Source: Nodosilinea sp. P-1105 (GTDB lineage Bacteria > Cyanobacteriota > Cyanobacteriia > Phormidesmidales > Phormidesmidaceae). From it: a stretch of DNA of 47,540 nt. Below the pieces are notes generated by a model that saw only the letters and a program-made list of their open reading frames with translations, was not told the origin of the DNA and searched no databases. Location: the NCBI RefSeq assembly GCF_012911975.1, contig NZ_SMDQ01000044.1, positions 1 through 47,540 of the forward strand. Direction: 5' to 3'. The translations under genes were made by a program, and so were the position numbers. Positions 32,490 to 40,785 of this stretch are shown here, piece after piece; within the stretch, counting starts at the first letter, position 1, and every line of letters begins with the position of its first letter.

Positions 32490-32708
32490 ATGGGCGAAAT
32501 TACCATGAGGCTAGCCATGTTGTCCTTGGTTTTCTCTCTGATTATTGGACCAGCCATCTTAGCGTTTCTACTCGGCCTCAGTGCCCATGGGCTCAAGAAA
32601 ATGACCTCTTCAGTGGAGTCACCACCATCCTCGGGCGACTCCGGCTCACAGACCACGGCCTTACCCGCTACCGAAACAGAGACAGCTGAGGCGTCTTCCC
32701 TCGCTTAG
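32490..32708 (+). CDS. Small single-pass membrane protein, unknown
   Basis: This protein has 72 residues, with AAGG just upstream of the ATG; a second ATG five codons later is also possible. One hydrophobic segment (LAMLSLVFSLIIGPAILAFL) is followed by HGLKKM and a Ser/Thr/Glu-rich disordered tail. The positive residues after the segment suggest a cytoplasmic tail. It is divergent from the effector gene. No family is recognised. A membrane-bound immunity role is conceivable from position, but nothing in the sequence supports it. Confidence 0.5.
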   Translation: MGEITMRLAMLSLVFSLIIGPAILAFLLGLSAHGLKKMTSSVESPPSSGDSGSQTTALPATETETAEASSLA

Positions 32709-32826
32709 GGAAGCTATGCCTGTCATAGAATTCAGGAGTCAGGAGTCAGAATAAAAGAAGGGCCTGGATTCTAACCCTTGGATTTTGGCTCCTGGCCTAT
32801 CCAAAGTTTCTTAGCTTAAATTTCAC

Positions 32827-32972
32827 GCCTGACTGACCACTGGTGTTCGGTCAAAAAAATAATGACAAGAGATGCGACTTAGGGTTCAAGGCTCACGGTG
32901 AGTGATTCAAGGATAGCCGTAGACCATGCATCTCAGCCCTGCTGACCCGTCACTTCTGGCTTGACAGACTAC
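32827..32972 (+). repeat. Dispersed ~150-bp intergenic repeat, copy A
   Basis: It matches the reverse complement of 38825-38978. Near-identical blocks include CCACTgGTGTTCgGTCAA, AAAATAATGACA, GACTTaGGGTTCA and CTGcTGACCCGTCACtTCTG (lower case marks differences from copy B). The central palindrome is degenerate in this copy. Confidence 0.75.
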
Positions 32973-33040
32973 TAGTACTCCACGGCGGAAATGGCACTGC
33001 TATTTCTGGACGGCAAAACCCTGGGCACATAGGGGATTCC

Positions 33041-33076
33041 CTTTCTGCCTTTTGCCTTCTTACTTCTGCCTTACTT
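33041..33076. repeat. TTTTGCC-type simple repeat at a gene 3' end
   Basis: CTTTCTGCCTTTTGCCTTCT and a following TTCTGCCTTACTT form degenerate 7-bp units, as in short tandemly repeated sequences of cyanobacteria. The tract ends at the stop codon of the minus-strand gene, as does the similar tract at 39097-39130. Confidence 0.7.
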
Positions 33077-33078
33077 TA

Positions 33079-33543
33079 CTAGTCAGAACCGTCAATGTCT
33101 TTTTCTAGGAAGAAAGGCATTTCATCTCCCAGCTTAATTCCCAGGCGTTGTTCAAAGATCTGGCGGAACGGCACCTGGGCAGGCAGCTTCATCCACTCAG
33201 GCAGCACCCGGTCAAACTGTTTTTGGGTCCAGTCCAAAAACAAAAAGAAGGGTGATACCGCTAAAATGATTAGCCCATACAGCAGACCAATGGAAACCTG
33301 TTGCGGGTGAGGTCGGCTTTCAACCCAACTCCAAAACCGCCATCCGCTGCGAAAACTGGCGATCCAGATCCAGACAATGAACGATAGGGCAAATAGGCCA
33401 ATCAGTAAGAGCAACCATAAAATTTTCCCTACCAGCATTAGGCTTTGGGAAACAGTGTAGGGAAACTGATCTCCCCCTGCACTAGCGCGGTTTGAAGACG
33501 ACAAAGGGACAATCGTACTATTAACCATGGGGGCAAATCCCAA
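33079..33543 (-). CDS. Two-helix membrane protein, unknown
   Basis: This protein has 154 residues. Two hydrophobic segments are clear: residues ~36-63 (ILWLLLLIGLFALSFIVWIW) and ~86-106 (SIGLLYGLIILAVSPFFLFL). The N-terminal ~30 residues are polar and Ser-rich, and the C-terminal ~50 are soluble (DWTQKQFDRVLPEWMKLPAQ, then an acidic end). No family is recognised and no catalytic motif is visible. It stands alone, 120 bases before the next minus-strand gene's stop codon, with a repeat-rich spacer downstream. The long polar N-terminus may be over-called: Met-6 and later codons are alternatives. Confidence 0.65.
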   Translation of the reverse strand: MGFAPMVNSTIVPLSSSNRASAGGDQFPYTVSQSLMLVGKILWLLLLIGLFALSFIVWIWIASFRSGWRFWSWVESRPHPQQVSIGLLYGLIILAVSPFFLFLDWTQKQFDRVLPEWMKLPAQVPFRQIFEQRLGIKLGDEMPFFLEKDIDGSD

Positions 33544-33638
33544 TTCTGTTGCCAGGATCTTAGCATCCGTTATGGGTACAGCTGAAAATGTAATGTTCCT
33601 TATTGGAGTCCTGACGGGAGCATCAATGCAGCATGGTT

Positions 33639-33653
33639 AGAAACCGGATTTCT
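33639..33653. repeat. AGAAACCGGATTTCT palindrome
   Basis: This 15-mer is a one-base variant of the AGAAACCGGGTTTCT palindrome that is scattered through many cyanobacterial genomes. It lies in the spacer between two minus-strand membrane-protein genes. Confidence 0.6.
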
Positions 33654-33664
33654 ACACCGAGCCT

Positions 33665-35578
33665 CTAACGATCTTGACCATCGGAGGTGTCCTGGGACGG
33701 TGGTAGGCCCGTAATTTGGCGCTCGGTTTGGACGACAAAATCGCGCACCAGTCGCTCGCTAAAGCCGGCCACAAACGAGATAGCGATATAGAGGTAAATA
33801 CTGCGATCGCTTCCCTCGGCTCCCTCCTGCCGACCCAGGGTAAAAATGCCCGACAAAATTCCCGATTCAATCACCGCCACCAAAAAGAAGGCAAAGGTCA
33901 TGCCCACCACCGGGCGAAAAAACCCCACAAAAAACAAGTCCAGGGGCTTTTTTTCTGCCCCCTGAACTAAGTCGCTGGACCGGACAATAACGCTGACGAA
34001 CCCACCGAGAGCCCCCGCTGAAACCACCGCCAGTATCAGGGGTAAATCCACTTCGTTAGCCGTGTCTATCAAGCCATCGATCACAATCTGGAGCAACCTG
34101 TCTTGTTCTTCGGGCTCCTCCTCTTCAGATTCAGCAGTCTCTTCTTGGGGAGTCTCTTCCTCGGGAGCCTCTGCATTGGCGTCTTCTTCGCTATCTAAAT
34201 CAGCGTCGGTGTCTGCAAAGGACTCGTCTACCAGGGCTTGCCCTTCCTTAATCAGCCCCCGCTGGCCCTGCACCTCGGCGTCAATCTGGTCTAAAAGCGC
34301 TTGTTGCAACCCCCAGGACGGCATCGCCGGAATCGGATCGTCTAGGGCCTCCACCGACTCGGGTCGGGTCATTTTGTCTAGGGTCAGCAGGAGCTGGGCC
34401 AGATCGCCATAGTCCCCTAGGGTCTCTAACTGCGTCGTTAGTTCGGCTTCATCCTCTGCCTGAAAGGGAGCTATCCCCAGAGAATCACGCACTGGGTCGA
34501 AGCGGTCTTTTAGGTTATCTTGCCGTCTTCCTGCCACCTGCCGGTGATATCCCAACCATGAATTGGCCGACTCTGCTCCATCCCGAAGCAGACGGTCATT
34601 GCGATTATTAATTCGCTCTAGTCTGGTACCCACACTACCAAGGTTGTTTTCATAAAAAACGGCCCGGCGTCGGTCTAGCCGCCGTTCCTGGCGCACCCTC
34701 TCTAAATCGGCTTCGGTGTTTTCTAGCTGTTGCTCTAAGGTTTGAATCCGCCCTACCCCCAGAATGATCACACCGCCGTAGGCTAAGGCAGGTAGGAGGG
34801 AAAAGATGATCAAAAACCAGCTCAACCCTGACAACAGCCGGTTTTGGCCTGAACCCGATGCACTCAAAAGCGATTGCAGGGGAAACGGATGCTGCCGGGT
34901 GATTAATCTCAGGTGGTTACGAATTTTGCGGGCTAGGGTGAGCCCTTTAGCCGGAGTATCTGGCGGTGGTGGCAGAGGTGGCGCCTGCCCTGGTAGAGAG
35001 GGCGGGAGGTCTGGGGCGATCGCGATCGATTGGCCAGCAGCATCTTGGTTAAATACCCCGGGTAACAGAGCCGATACCGCCAGTTCTAGCTCACTAATGT
35101 AGTGGGGATAGTGGCGAATGCTGGACATCAGACTGAGTAGCCGGGCCAGTTCCGTCTGCACCTGGGGCGGCACCGTTTGGCGGCTGAGACACTGTTCCAC
35201 CTGGTGGGCTAGGCGATTTAGCCGCTGGTGGGCGTCCGCCTCGGTGTGCAGTTTGGCCAACACCTGGACCAATTCCTGGCGGGCTTGATCAGAGAGGCGA
35301 TCGGACATCAACGCCACCGTCAGCGGCTCGATCAGCAGATCTGGGTTGGTGTATTGGGCCAGGTCAACCGCCAGTCGGTGCAGTTGGGCTTGCACATCGG
35401 CATTCAGTTGTTGCCGCTGTACCGCCAATCGCATCCGGCCAACCAGAGCGGTCAGGGCTTGCTGCACCTCCGGCTTCAGGGGGGGATACTGGCTGCCCTG
35501 TGCCATGGACTGGTCTGGGGTTGGCGATGGGTAAAACGAGCCATTCCCGAGTTCCCCCTGATCAGGCTGAGTTGCCAT
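33665..35578 (-). CDS. Large membrane protein with coiled coil and acidic linker, unknown
   Basis: This protein has 637 residues. Residues ~30-165 are helical and soluble. A Pro-rich linker follows (~190-215), then a membrane segment at ~246-270 (FLIIFSLLPALAYGGVIILG). A coiled coil follows (QTLEQQLENTEADLERVRQE), and then a soluble helical region. A strongly acidic stretch (DADLDSEEDANAEAPEEETP) precedes three further membrane segments (~515-620), including VGFFRPVVGMTFAFFLVAVI and ISFVAGFSERLVRDFV. The last motif is conserved in cyanobacterial membrane proteins of unknown function. I recognise no enzyme domain. Its stop-to-start distance to surE is about 55 bases, so co-transcription with surE and the M48 gene is possible. 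Confidence 0.75.
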   Translation of the reverse strand: MATQPDQGELGNGSFYPSPTPDQSMAQGSQYPPLKPEVQQALTALVGRMRLAVQRQQLNADVQAQLHRLAVDLAQYTNPDLLIEPLTVALMSDRLSDQARQELVQVLAKLHTEADAHQRLNRLAHQVEQCLSRQTVPPQVQTELARLLSLMSSIRHYPHYISELELAVSALLPGVFNQDAAGQSIAIAPDLPPSLPGQAPPLPPPPDTPAKGLTLARKIRNHLRLITRQHPFPLQSLLSASGSGQNRLLSGLSWFLIIFSLLPALAYGGVIILGVGRIQTLEQQLENTEADLERVRQERRLDRRRAVFYENNLGSVGTRLERINNRNDRLLRDGAESANSWLGYHRQVAGRRQDNLKDRFDPVRDSLGIAPFQAEDEAELTTQLETLGDYGDLAQLLLTLDKMTRPESVEALDDPIPAMPSWGLQQALLDQIDAEVQGQRGLIKEGQALVDESFADTDADLDSEEDANAEAPEEETPQEETAESEEEEPEEQDRLLQIVIDGLIDTANEVDLPLILAVVSAGALGGFVSVIVRSSDLVQGAEKKPLDLFFVGFFRPVVGMTFAFFLVAVIESGILSGIFTLGRQEGAEGSDRSIYLYIAISFVAGFSERLVRDFVVQTERQITGLPPSQDTSDGQDR

Positions 35579-35632
35579 GACAATGCCCCACGACTACCGG
35601 TCAAGTCTACCGGACAGGTCCTAAAACGGGGG

Positions 35633-36316
35633 CTACCACAAACAAACTTTGCTGACCGCAATGTTACCGCCAAAGCAGACGGCCACGTCAGAATCGGGAT
35701 CATGACGACGCTGGCCATAGTCGCCCACATAGTAAAACTGCCCCTGCTCTACCTTGAACTCGGTCGGTAGGGGCTGGGTACAGGTGGTGCAAAACACCAG
35801 GTCTGGATCGCGATCGCCCGGTTTCAGATGGGGCAAATTCACATTCCAAAAACAGCCGGGGGGCAGGGGTTGAGTCATCAGGCTGGCAATCACCTGACTG
35901 GCCAGACGGCTGGCCCAATCCCAGTCGATGGAGCGGCGGTTTTGGATGTAGTGGGAAATGGCAATGCCGGGTTTGCGCAGCAGGGCGGCCTCCCTCACAG
36001 CGGCCACGGTGCCAGAGACATGCAGATCAGCGCCCATATTGCCGCCAGCATTAATCCCCGAAATCACCCAGGTGGCCTCGGGGCAGAGGTGGCACAGGGC
36101 TACTCGGGTACAGTCGGCGGGGGTGCCGCCAATGGCAAAGGCGCGATCGCGGCGTTGGTCGATGGCGATCGGCCCGCCTCGATTGATTTGATGGCTACAT
36201 CCGGACAGGTGTTGGTCAGGGGCCACGACCCAGGGGCTGTGATCAGCTAAAGCAGCTTGCAAGGCAGCTATGCCTGGGGCATCAATGCCATCGTCGTTGG
36301 TCAACACTAGGGTCAT
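35633..36316 (-). CDS. surE: 5'/3'-nucleotidase SurE
   Basis: This 227-residue metal-dependent phosphatase hydrolyses nucleoside monophosphates. The opening MTLVLTNDDGIDAPGI carries the DD metal-binding motif (residues 8-9). DQHLSGCSHQINRGGPI and SGINAGGNMGADLHVSGTVA provide the remaining active-site residues (Ser-39 region; Asn in GGN), and TPADCTRVAL is typical. The usual NRGxN is GG-N here, within family variation. Length is slightly short of the common 250-265 residues but complete. The gene lies between the large membrane-protein gene and the M48 protease gene on the same strand. The assignment is secure. Confidence 0.93.
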   Translation of the reverse strand: MTLVLTNDDGIDAPGIAALQAALADHSPWVVAPDQHLSGCSHQINRGGPIAIDQRRDRAFAIGGTPADCTRVALCHLCPEATWVISGINAGGNMGADLHVSGTVAAVREAALLRKPGIAISHYIQNRRSIDWDWASRLASQVIASLMTQPLPPGCFWNVNLPHLKPGDRDPDLVFCTTCTQPLPTEFKVEQGQFYYVGDYGQRRHDPDSDVAVCFGGNIAVSKVCLW

Positions 36317-36372
36317 TGCGGTTAGGGACAGGAGTTAAGATCACCAGTCGATATTAGTCCATCCCCCCTAAT

Positions 36373-38223
36373 CTAATCATCCGAGGCATCCGAGGCTTGC
36401 TCTTGCTCGTAAGCCGCTAAAAGTTGAGCCATTTTGCGGCGAATTTTCAAGTGAGGCTCAACCCCTTCATAGGCATAGCGATCGAACCCCCCTTGCTCAA
36501 CCAACTGCCTCAAATAGTTGACCCGCTCCCCAGGATTGGGGTGCGATGCAAACCACCCCACCCCTCGATTGCCGAACTCTTGCTCTAGGGTCACCATCAG
36601 GTTGTGTAATCCATCGGCGGCATAGCCCCCGGTCGCCAGCAGCTTAGTCCCCAACAGGTCGGCCTGGCGCTCCATATCACGGGAATAGCTGGCCACAATC
36701 AAGTTAGCAGCAATGTTAGCCACCTCCGGGATGGGAATAAAGGCCGCCAGACTCGCCGTCAGGTTACCCTGGGTCACCATTTGAAACCCATGGGACAGGA
36801 CCGCATGGGAAATTTCGTGACCGATCAACCCGGCCAATTCCGCCTCTGAATAGGAGCGGGTAATGGCACCAGCGTTAATGAAGACTTTTCCCCCTGGTAG
36901 GGCAAAGGCATTAAGGCTGTCGTCCATGATCACTTCAAAGCTGTAATTAAACTCGTCTCGACCGGCCAGAGCCGCTAATTTTTGGCCCATATCGTTAACG
37001 TAAGCCCGAATTTCGGGATCTTTGACCATCGGGAGTTGCCGCATCGCCTGTTCCGCCACCTGTTGCCCCAGCCCACTTTCCCCCTGCATCAGTAACATGC
37101 CAGAGTTAAGGGCGCTAAAGGGGCCGAGCAGCCCACCGGTGAGAATATAGCCCGCAGCGCCAGTAATGATATTAGACACTAGATTGCGGGTCAGGGTCTG
37201 GTTCATCTCTCCCCGAAAGCGGTCTAGGTTTTGCCGGGCCAGTTGGGCCATGGCCTCCTGGTCGGGATGGTCAGGGTTGAGTATAGCGAACTGGTTAGCG
37301 GTGATGGCCGCTTCAATCCACTGCTCCTGGGCCATCTGCACATCCACCTGGGCCTTCAACAAGTCAGGTTGGTAGGGGTACAGGGTGAGGGCGTCATCCA
37401 GCAGGGCAAGGGCCTCCCGAGTCTGCCCCTGATTTACCAGGTAGCGGGCGTACATGGCCTGGCCGGGCAAAAACTCCGGATAGTCTTTAACCAGCAGTTC
37501 CAGGGGCACCCGCACTCGGTTGGTAAATCCAGAGTCAGCCCCCGCCTGGGCTTCTCGCCAGTAGACCCGCCCCGCTGGGGGCAGATCCTCCGGGTCGGTC
37601 AGGGGAAAAATGCGCCCATTCTCAGGATCTTCCGCCAACCAGGTGGCGTCTTTAGCCAGGCCATAGAGGGTAGCCGCCGCCGCCTTGTCGCCCGCCAGGT
37701 AACGTTGGTCCCCCGCCATCAGCAGCTGACTCCGTCGGACCTGGTCTGGCTCCAGATCATCCAGCAAGGAGTTGGTCTCGGCTTCAGGGGAGGCGGCGTC
37801 ATCCTCATCCGTTGGTCCAGCGTCAGGGGTTGCCGTGTCAGCGGCTGGGTCTTCCGGGCTACCAGCCGGGGACGGGTCAATAGGCACAACCGGGGGCAGC
37901 CGCAGGGTGCCGTCAGGGGGATCTAAGTCAGGGGTGGGCAGCACCCGCTCAGGGGCTGAGGCTGGCTCCCCATCCCCTGGCTCTAGAGAGGGCTCAGAAT
38001 TGTCATCGGTGGATTCTCCATTCCCCAGGACCGGCTCAGTTGCTGCCGACTCGGCCCTGAGGCCTCCATTCGGGGCTTGAGCCAGCCCTGGTGGCACGCT
38101 CCATAGCAGCCCCTGGCCACCCAAAAGCGCCACTAAACAACTCACTAGCAACGTCGACAGGAATCGCTTTGGTGCTCTCACGGGTGCCTCCTTGAGCTGG
38201 GCCTGTTCACCTGACGTTCCCAA
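36373..38223 (-). CDS. M48-family metalloprotease with TPR-like region, exported
   Basis: This protein has 616 residues. A hydrophobic segment after a basic N-terminus (FLSTLLVSCLVALLGGQGLL), ending near GLAQA, is a signal peptide. Residues ~60-160 are a Pro/Glu/Asp-rich linker. Residues ~165-330 look like TPR helices (QAMYARYLVNQGQTREALAL, DALTLYPYQPDLLKAQVDVQ). The protease domain follows, with zinc ligands in GHEISHAVLSHG (HEISH at ~469-473) and the Glu of SRDMERQADLLG near 517. FASHPNPGERVNYL is the conserved C-terminal motif. It resembles BepA/YfgC-type periplasmic quality-control proteases, though the TPR part here precedes the protease domain, unlike BepA. It is divergent from the DUF4079 gene. 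Confidence 0.88.
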   Translation of the reverse strand: MGTSGEQAQLKEAPVRAPKRFLSTLLVSCLVALLGGQGLLWSVPPGLAQAPNGGLRAESAATEPVLGNGESTDDNSEPSLEPGDGEPASAPERVLPTPDLDPPDGTLRLPPVVPIDPSPAGSPEDPAADTATPDAGPTDEDDAASPEAETNSLLDDLEPDQVRRSQLLMAGDQRYLAGDKAAAATLYGLAKDATWLAEDPENGRIFPLTDPEDLPPAGRVYWREAQAGADSGFTNRVRVPLELLVKDYPEFLPGQAMYARYLVNQGQTREALALLDDALTLYPYQPDLLKAQVDVQMAQEQWIEAAITANQFAILNPDHPDQEAMAQLARQNLDRFRGEMNQTLTRNLVSNIITGAAGYILTGGLLGPFSALNSGMLLMQGESGLGQQVAEQAMRQLPMVKDPEIRAYVNDMGQKLAALAGRDEFNYSFEVIMDDSLNAFALPGGKVFINAGAITRSYSEAELAGLIGHEISHAVLSHGFQMVTQGNLTASLAAFIPIPEVANIAANLIVASYSRDMERQADLLGTKLLATGGYAADGLHNLMVTLEQEFGNRGVGWFASHPNPGERVNYLRQLVEQGGFDRYAYEGVEPHLKIRRKMAQLLAAYEQEQASDASDD

Positions 38224-38295
38224 AACAATGACGACGGCTATAGCGGCCAGTCCATCTGGTTTTGCTTCGGGAATACTGCCATCCTGACAAATGCT

Positions 38296-38325
38296 TTGCC
38301 AAGGCAGGATCGCTGATCCTATAAT
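38296..38325 (+). promoter_or_regulatory. Sigma-70-type promoter for the DUF4079 gene
   Basis: TTGCCA (38296-38301) and a perfect TATAAT (38320-38325) are separated by 18 bases. The predicted start of transcription lies near 38332, about 47 bases before the GTG start. It sits in the divergent spacer with the M48 protease gene. Confidence 0.55.
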
Positions 38326-38378
38326 TTTTGTTAAGCAAAACCTGTTGTAACCTAAGACCTTAGCGAGATCTAATCACC

Positions 38379-38834
38379 GTGGAAACTTTTCAGCCCTGGC
38401 TTAACTTTGTCCATCCGATTGTCATGTGGCTGCTGCTGGCTACAACCCTTTATGCACTGTATCTAGGCATTCAGGCCCGCAGAACCCGCCTGGCCGATGC
38501 TGAAACCCGCAAGCAGCTGATTAAGGGCAAGTTTGCGGTCAAACATCACCAGGTGGGCTCTATCTTACTGGCGTTTATGGTAATTGGCACCGTTAGTGGA
38601 ATGGGGGCCACCTATTTGGAGGCGGGTAAGCTTTTCGTCGGTCCCCACTTGCTGGTAGGGCTCTCCATGGCTGCTCTGATCGCCACATCAGCTGCCCTGG
38701 TGCCCTTTATGCAGAAAGGCAGCGAGACGGCTCGGCTGACCCATATTACTCTGAATGTCGTGCTGACTGGGCTGTTTGGCTGGCAGGCGCTGACCGGCAT
38801 GCAGATCGTGCAGCGGCTGTTGTCTAATCTGTAG
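38379..38834 (+). CDS. DUF4079 family membrane protein
   Basis: This 151-residue protein starts at GTG. Four hydrophobic segments are visible: HPIVMWLLLATTLYALYLGI (~12-30), VGSILLAFMVIGTVSGMGAT (~57-75), HLLVGLSMAALIATSAALVP (~88-108) and ITLNVVLTGLFGWQALTGMQ (~124-142). A KFAVKHHQVGS motif precedes the second. The family is widespread in cyanobacteria and plastids and resembles cytochrome-b-like four-helix proteins; the paired histidines (His-12, His-55/56, His-89, His-122) could bind heme, but this is inference. A good promoter lies upstream and a repeat-derived hairpin downstream. Confidence 0.85.
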   Translation: METFQPWLNFVHPIVMWLLLATTLYALYLGIQARRTRLADAETRKQLIKGKFAVKHHQVGSILLAFMVIGTVSGMGATYLEAGKLFVGPHLLVGLSMAALIATSAALVPFMQKGSETARLTHITLNVVLTGLFGWQALTGMQIVQRLLSNL

Positions 38835-38978
38835 AGCCAGACGTGACGGGTCAACAGAGGCGCGGTTCACGGTCTACGGTTCACGGTACATGGTTCGCCT
38901 TGAACCGCTTACCGTGAACCTTAAGTCAAATCTCCTGTCATTATTTTCTTGACTGAACACTAGTGGTTTGTCAAGGCT
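38825..38978 (-). repeat. Dispersed ~150-bp intergenic repeat, copy B (inverted relative to copy A)
   Basis: The reverse complement matches 32827-32972 over most of its length. It overlaps the last codons and stop of the DUF4079 gene. Copy B has a well-kept internal palindrome (38879-38921), where copy A is degenerate. Confidence 0.75.
38879..38921 (+). terminator. 43-bp near-perfect hairpin after the DUF4079 gene
   Basis: GGTTCACGGTA and TACCGTGAACC form an 11-bp outer stem. A 3-base internal loop separates it from an inner GGTTC/GAACC stem with loop GCCTT. No T-run follows, so it more likely protects or ends transcripts by a non-canonical route, or is simply a REP-like element. Confidence 0.6.
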
Positions 38979-39052
38979 AAAAATGAGGGTGAGCGCTTCG
39001 CAAAAGCCCTGTATCTTCAGAGAGGTTGCCTCAGCACATCAGGACTTATCGT

Positions 39053-39068
39053 CCCCTCCTGGGAGGGG
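39053..39068. repeat. CCCCTCCTGGGAGGGG hairpin repeat
   Basis: This is a self-complementary GC-rich motif followed by TGCCCGGAGGGCGGGGTGGG. The whole resembles a dispersed repeat found across many bacterial genomes. This identification is from memory of the pattern only. Confidence 0.5.
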
Positions 39069-39096
39069 TGCCCGGAGGGCGGGGTGGGTTCTTCGG

Positions 39097-39130
39097 CCTT
39101 TTGCCTTTTGCCTTCTCTCTTCTGCCTTTT
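39097..39130. repeat. TTTTGCC-type simple repeat at era 3' end
   Basis: CCTTTTGCCTTTTGCCTTCT and TCTGCCTTTTATC are degenerate 7-bp units. The same unit type sits at the 3' end of the gene at 33079-33543. Confidence 0.75.
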
Positions 39131-39134
39131 ATCA

Positions 39135-40079
39135 TCAGTCTTCAACCCGGTAGCCAAAGTCTTCCAGGCGGCTGCGGGATTGCCGCCATTTGGGCACCAC
39201 TTTAACGAATAGCTCCAGGTAAACCTGGCCCATTACCAGTTTTTGAATCTGCTGACGGGCGTCAGAACCGATGGTCTTCAGCATGCTGCCTTTTTTGCCG
39301 ATCAAGATGCCCTTTTGGGAGTCTCGCTCCACATGGATGGTGGCCAGAATGCGGGTGATGTGGGGGTCTTCCTCGACTCGATCAATGGCGATCGCCACAG
39401 AATGGGGCACCTCTTCGCGAGTGTTGAGCAAAATCTGCTCCCGAATCAGTTCTCCCATGATGAACCGCTCCGGCTGGTCGGTGACCAGGTCTGGCGGGTA
39501 GTAGTAGGGGCCGGGGTCAAGTTGGTCGATCAGGGTCTGTAGGAGGGTGTCCAGGCCAGTTTCGTCCAGGGCCGAAAATTTCACCAGGGGCCAACCCTGG
39601 GCATTGGCCAGGGTCTGGTAGCTGGCATCGAGGTCAGCAAAGGCTTGGGGCTGCTGGTCAATTTTGTTGATGCCCAAAATCACCGGTCGCTGGCTTTGGG
39701 TTAGCAATTCAGCCACAAATTGGTCTCCCCGCCCGGCCTCGGCACTGCCATCCACCACAAACAGGGTGGCATCCACCGAGTCGATGGCCATGCGGGCATT
39801 TTTCACTAGAATTTTCCCCAACTCATGGTGGGGCTTATGGATGCCGGGGGTATCCACAAAAATAATTTGGGCCTGGTCCGTGGACAAAATGCCCCGCAGC
39901 CGGTTGCGGGTGGTTTGGGCGGTGGGGGAGGTGATCGCCACCTTTTGTCCCACCAGGGCATTCATCAGAGTCGACTTGCCCACATTGGGGCGGCCCACAA
40001 TGCCCACAAACCCCGATTTAAACCCCTCCGGAGGAGGGGGGATGGTGCTAAAGCCGACTGGGTCAAAACTATCGATCAT
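39135..40079 (-). CDS. era: GTPase Era
   Basis: This 314-residue protein is a Ras-like GTPase with a C-terminal KH domain that binds the 3' end of 16S rRNA and acts in 30S subunit assembly. G1 is GRPNVGKS (29-36), G3 is DTPG (76-79) and G4 is NKID (138-141). TAQTTRNR at ~53-60 is the Era/EngA-type G2 region. The KH domain contains IGKKGSMLKTIGSDARQQI near 265-285 and ends KVVPKWRQSRSRLEDFGY. The ~20-residue N-terminal extension before GFVGIVGRPN is Pro-rich. The start lies one base after the yjbQ-family stop, so both genes form an operon. Confidence 0.97.
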   Translation of the reverse strand: MIDSFDPVGFSTIPPPPEGFKSGFVGIVGRPNVGKSTLMNALVGQKVAITSPTAQTTRNRLRGILSTDQAQIIFVDTPGIHKPHHELGKILVKNARMAIDSVDATLFVVDGSAEAGRGDQFVAELLTQSQRPVILGINKIDQQPQAFADLDASYQTLANAQGWPLVKFSALDETGLDTLLQTLIDQLDPGPYYYPPDLVTDQPERFIMGELIREQILLNTREEVPHSVAIAIDRVEEDPHITRILATIHVERDSQKGILIGKKGSMLKTIGSDARQQIQKLVMGQVYLELFVKVVPKWRQSRSRLEDFGYRVED

Positions 40080-40080
40080 G

Positions 40081-40524
40081 CTAGTAACCCGTCACGTGAA
40101 CCACCACGTCCCGAGCCGAGCCCCGCGCCCGGTGTTCCCACAAATACAGCCCTTGCCAGGTACCCAGGGCCAACCGCCCGCCCATCACCGGGATGGTTTC
40201 AGAGGTGTGGGTGAGCACAGTGCGAATGTGGGCGGGCATGTCGTCGGGGCCTTCGGTGCTGTGGATGTAGTGGTTGCCCTCGGGCACCAGTTTGGCCAGA
40301 AAGTTCTCTAAGTCCACCAACACGTCGGGGTCGGCATTTTCTTGGATGATTAAACTGGCGGAGGTGTGACGCAGAAAGACCGTACACAGGCCCGTGGTCA
40401 CCCCCGAGTCCCGCACCACCCGGTCCACATCGCTGGTAAACCGCTGGAGGGACTTGCCTCGCGATCGCAGGGTCAGCACCTGTTGATAGTGTTGGCTAGT
40501 GGCCGTTCCGGAAGTCATACACAA
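40081..40524 (-). CDS. YjbQ/UPF0047 family protein
   Basis: This 147-residue protein has the family signatures TVFLRHTSASLIIQENADP (~47-65), EGNHYIHSTEGPDDMPAHIR (~82-101) and LALGTWQGLYLWEHRAR (~119-135). Conserved histidines in the first two motifs form the presumed active site. E. coli YjbQ has weak thiamine-phosphate synthase activity, but the physiological role of the family is unclear. The called ATG may be two codons early; MTSGTATSQ is an alternative. It is the first gene of the two-gene unit with era. Confidence 0.9.
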   Translation of the reverse strand: MCMTSGTATSQHYQQVLTLRSRGKSLQRFTSDVDRVVRDSGVTTGLCTVFLRHTSASLIIQENADPDVLVDLENFLAKLVPEGNHYIHSTEGPDDMPAHIRTVLTHTSETIPVMGGRLALGTWQGLYLWEHRARGSARDVVVHVTGY

Positions 40525-40616
40525 AACCCTATGTCAAACCGTTCTTTATTGTGTCAGATCTAGATTGTGTCAGATCGAGGTCCATCCGGCAGATTTGCTC
40601 TGGGGGGACCCAGTAG

Positions 40617-40772
40617 CGTCAGGGGTGCCTTAGACACTCTAGCGAGATTTTACCGTTGCTAGAACAACTAGAAGCCGCTGACCTGGCCCACCAACTTGAC
40701 CAGGACGACACCAAAGCCTTTGCCTCGATCGTGCTCCCACCAGCCATGGAGAATCAGGCCGTCGATCCGTAG
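40617..40772 (+). pseudogene. Possible gene fragment
   Basis: An open frame without a start codon encodes SSEILPLLEQLEAADLAHQL, then DQDDTKAFASIVLPPAMENQ and stops at TAG. The peptide looks natural and helical. I do not recognise its family. It is probably the 3' end of a decayed gene. Confidence 0.35.
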
Positions 40773-40785
40773 ATTATGCCTATCT

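Larger units (their letters stand above)
32709..33078. other. 370-bp repeat-rich spacer
   Basis: No gene is seen. It holds CAGGAGTCAGGAGTCAG tandem units (about 32733-32750), one copy of a ~150-bp dispersed repeat (32827-32972), and a TTCTGCCTTTTGCCTTCT-type tract (33041-33076) ending at the stop of the next gene. Confidence 0.7.
38835..39134. other. 300-bp spacer made mostly of repeats
   Basis: No gene is seen. It holds the rest of repeat copy B, its 43-bp hairpin, a CCCCTCCTGGGAGGGG hairpin (39053-39068) with an adjoining GC-rich tail that looks like a widespread dispersed element, and a TTTTGCC-type tract (39097-39130) that ends at the era stop codon. Confidence 0.7.

Noticed and set aside
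32490..32708. Small membrane protein as the effector's immunity protein
   Set aside because: It is divergent rather than downstream, has only one membrane segment and a disordered tail, and a nuclease inhibitor is expected to be soluble.
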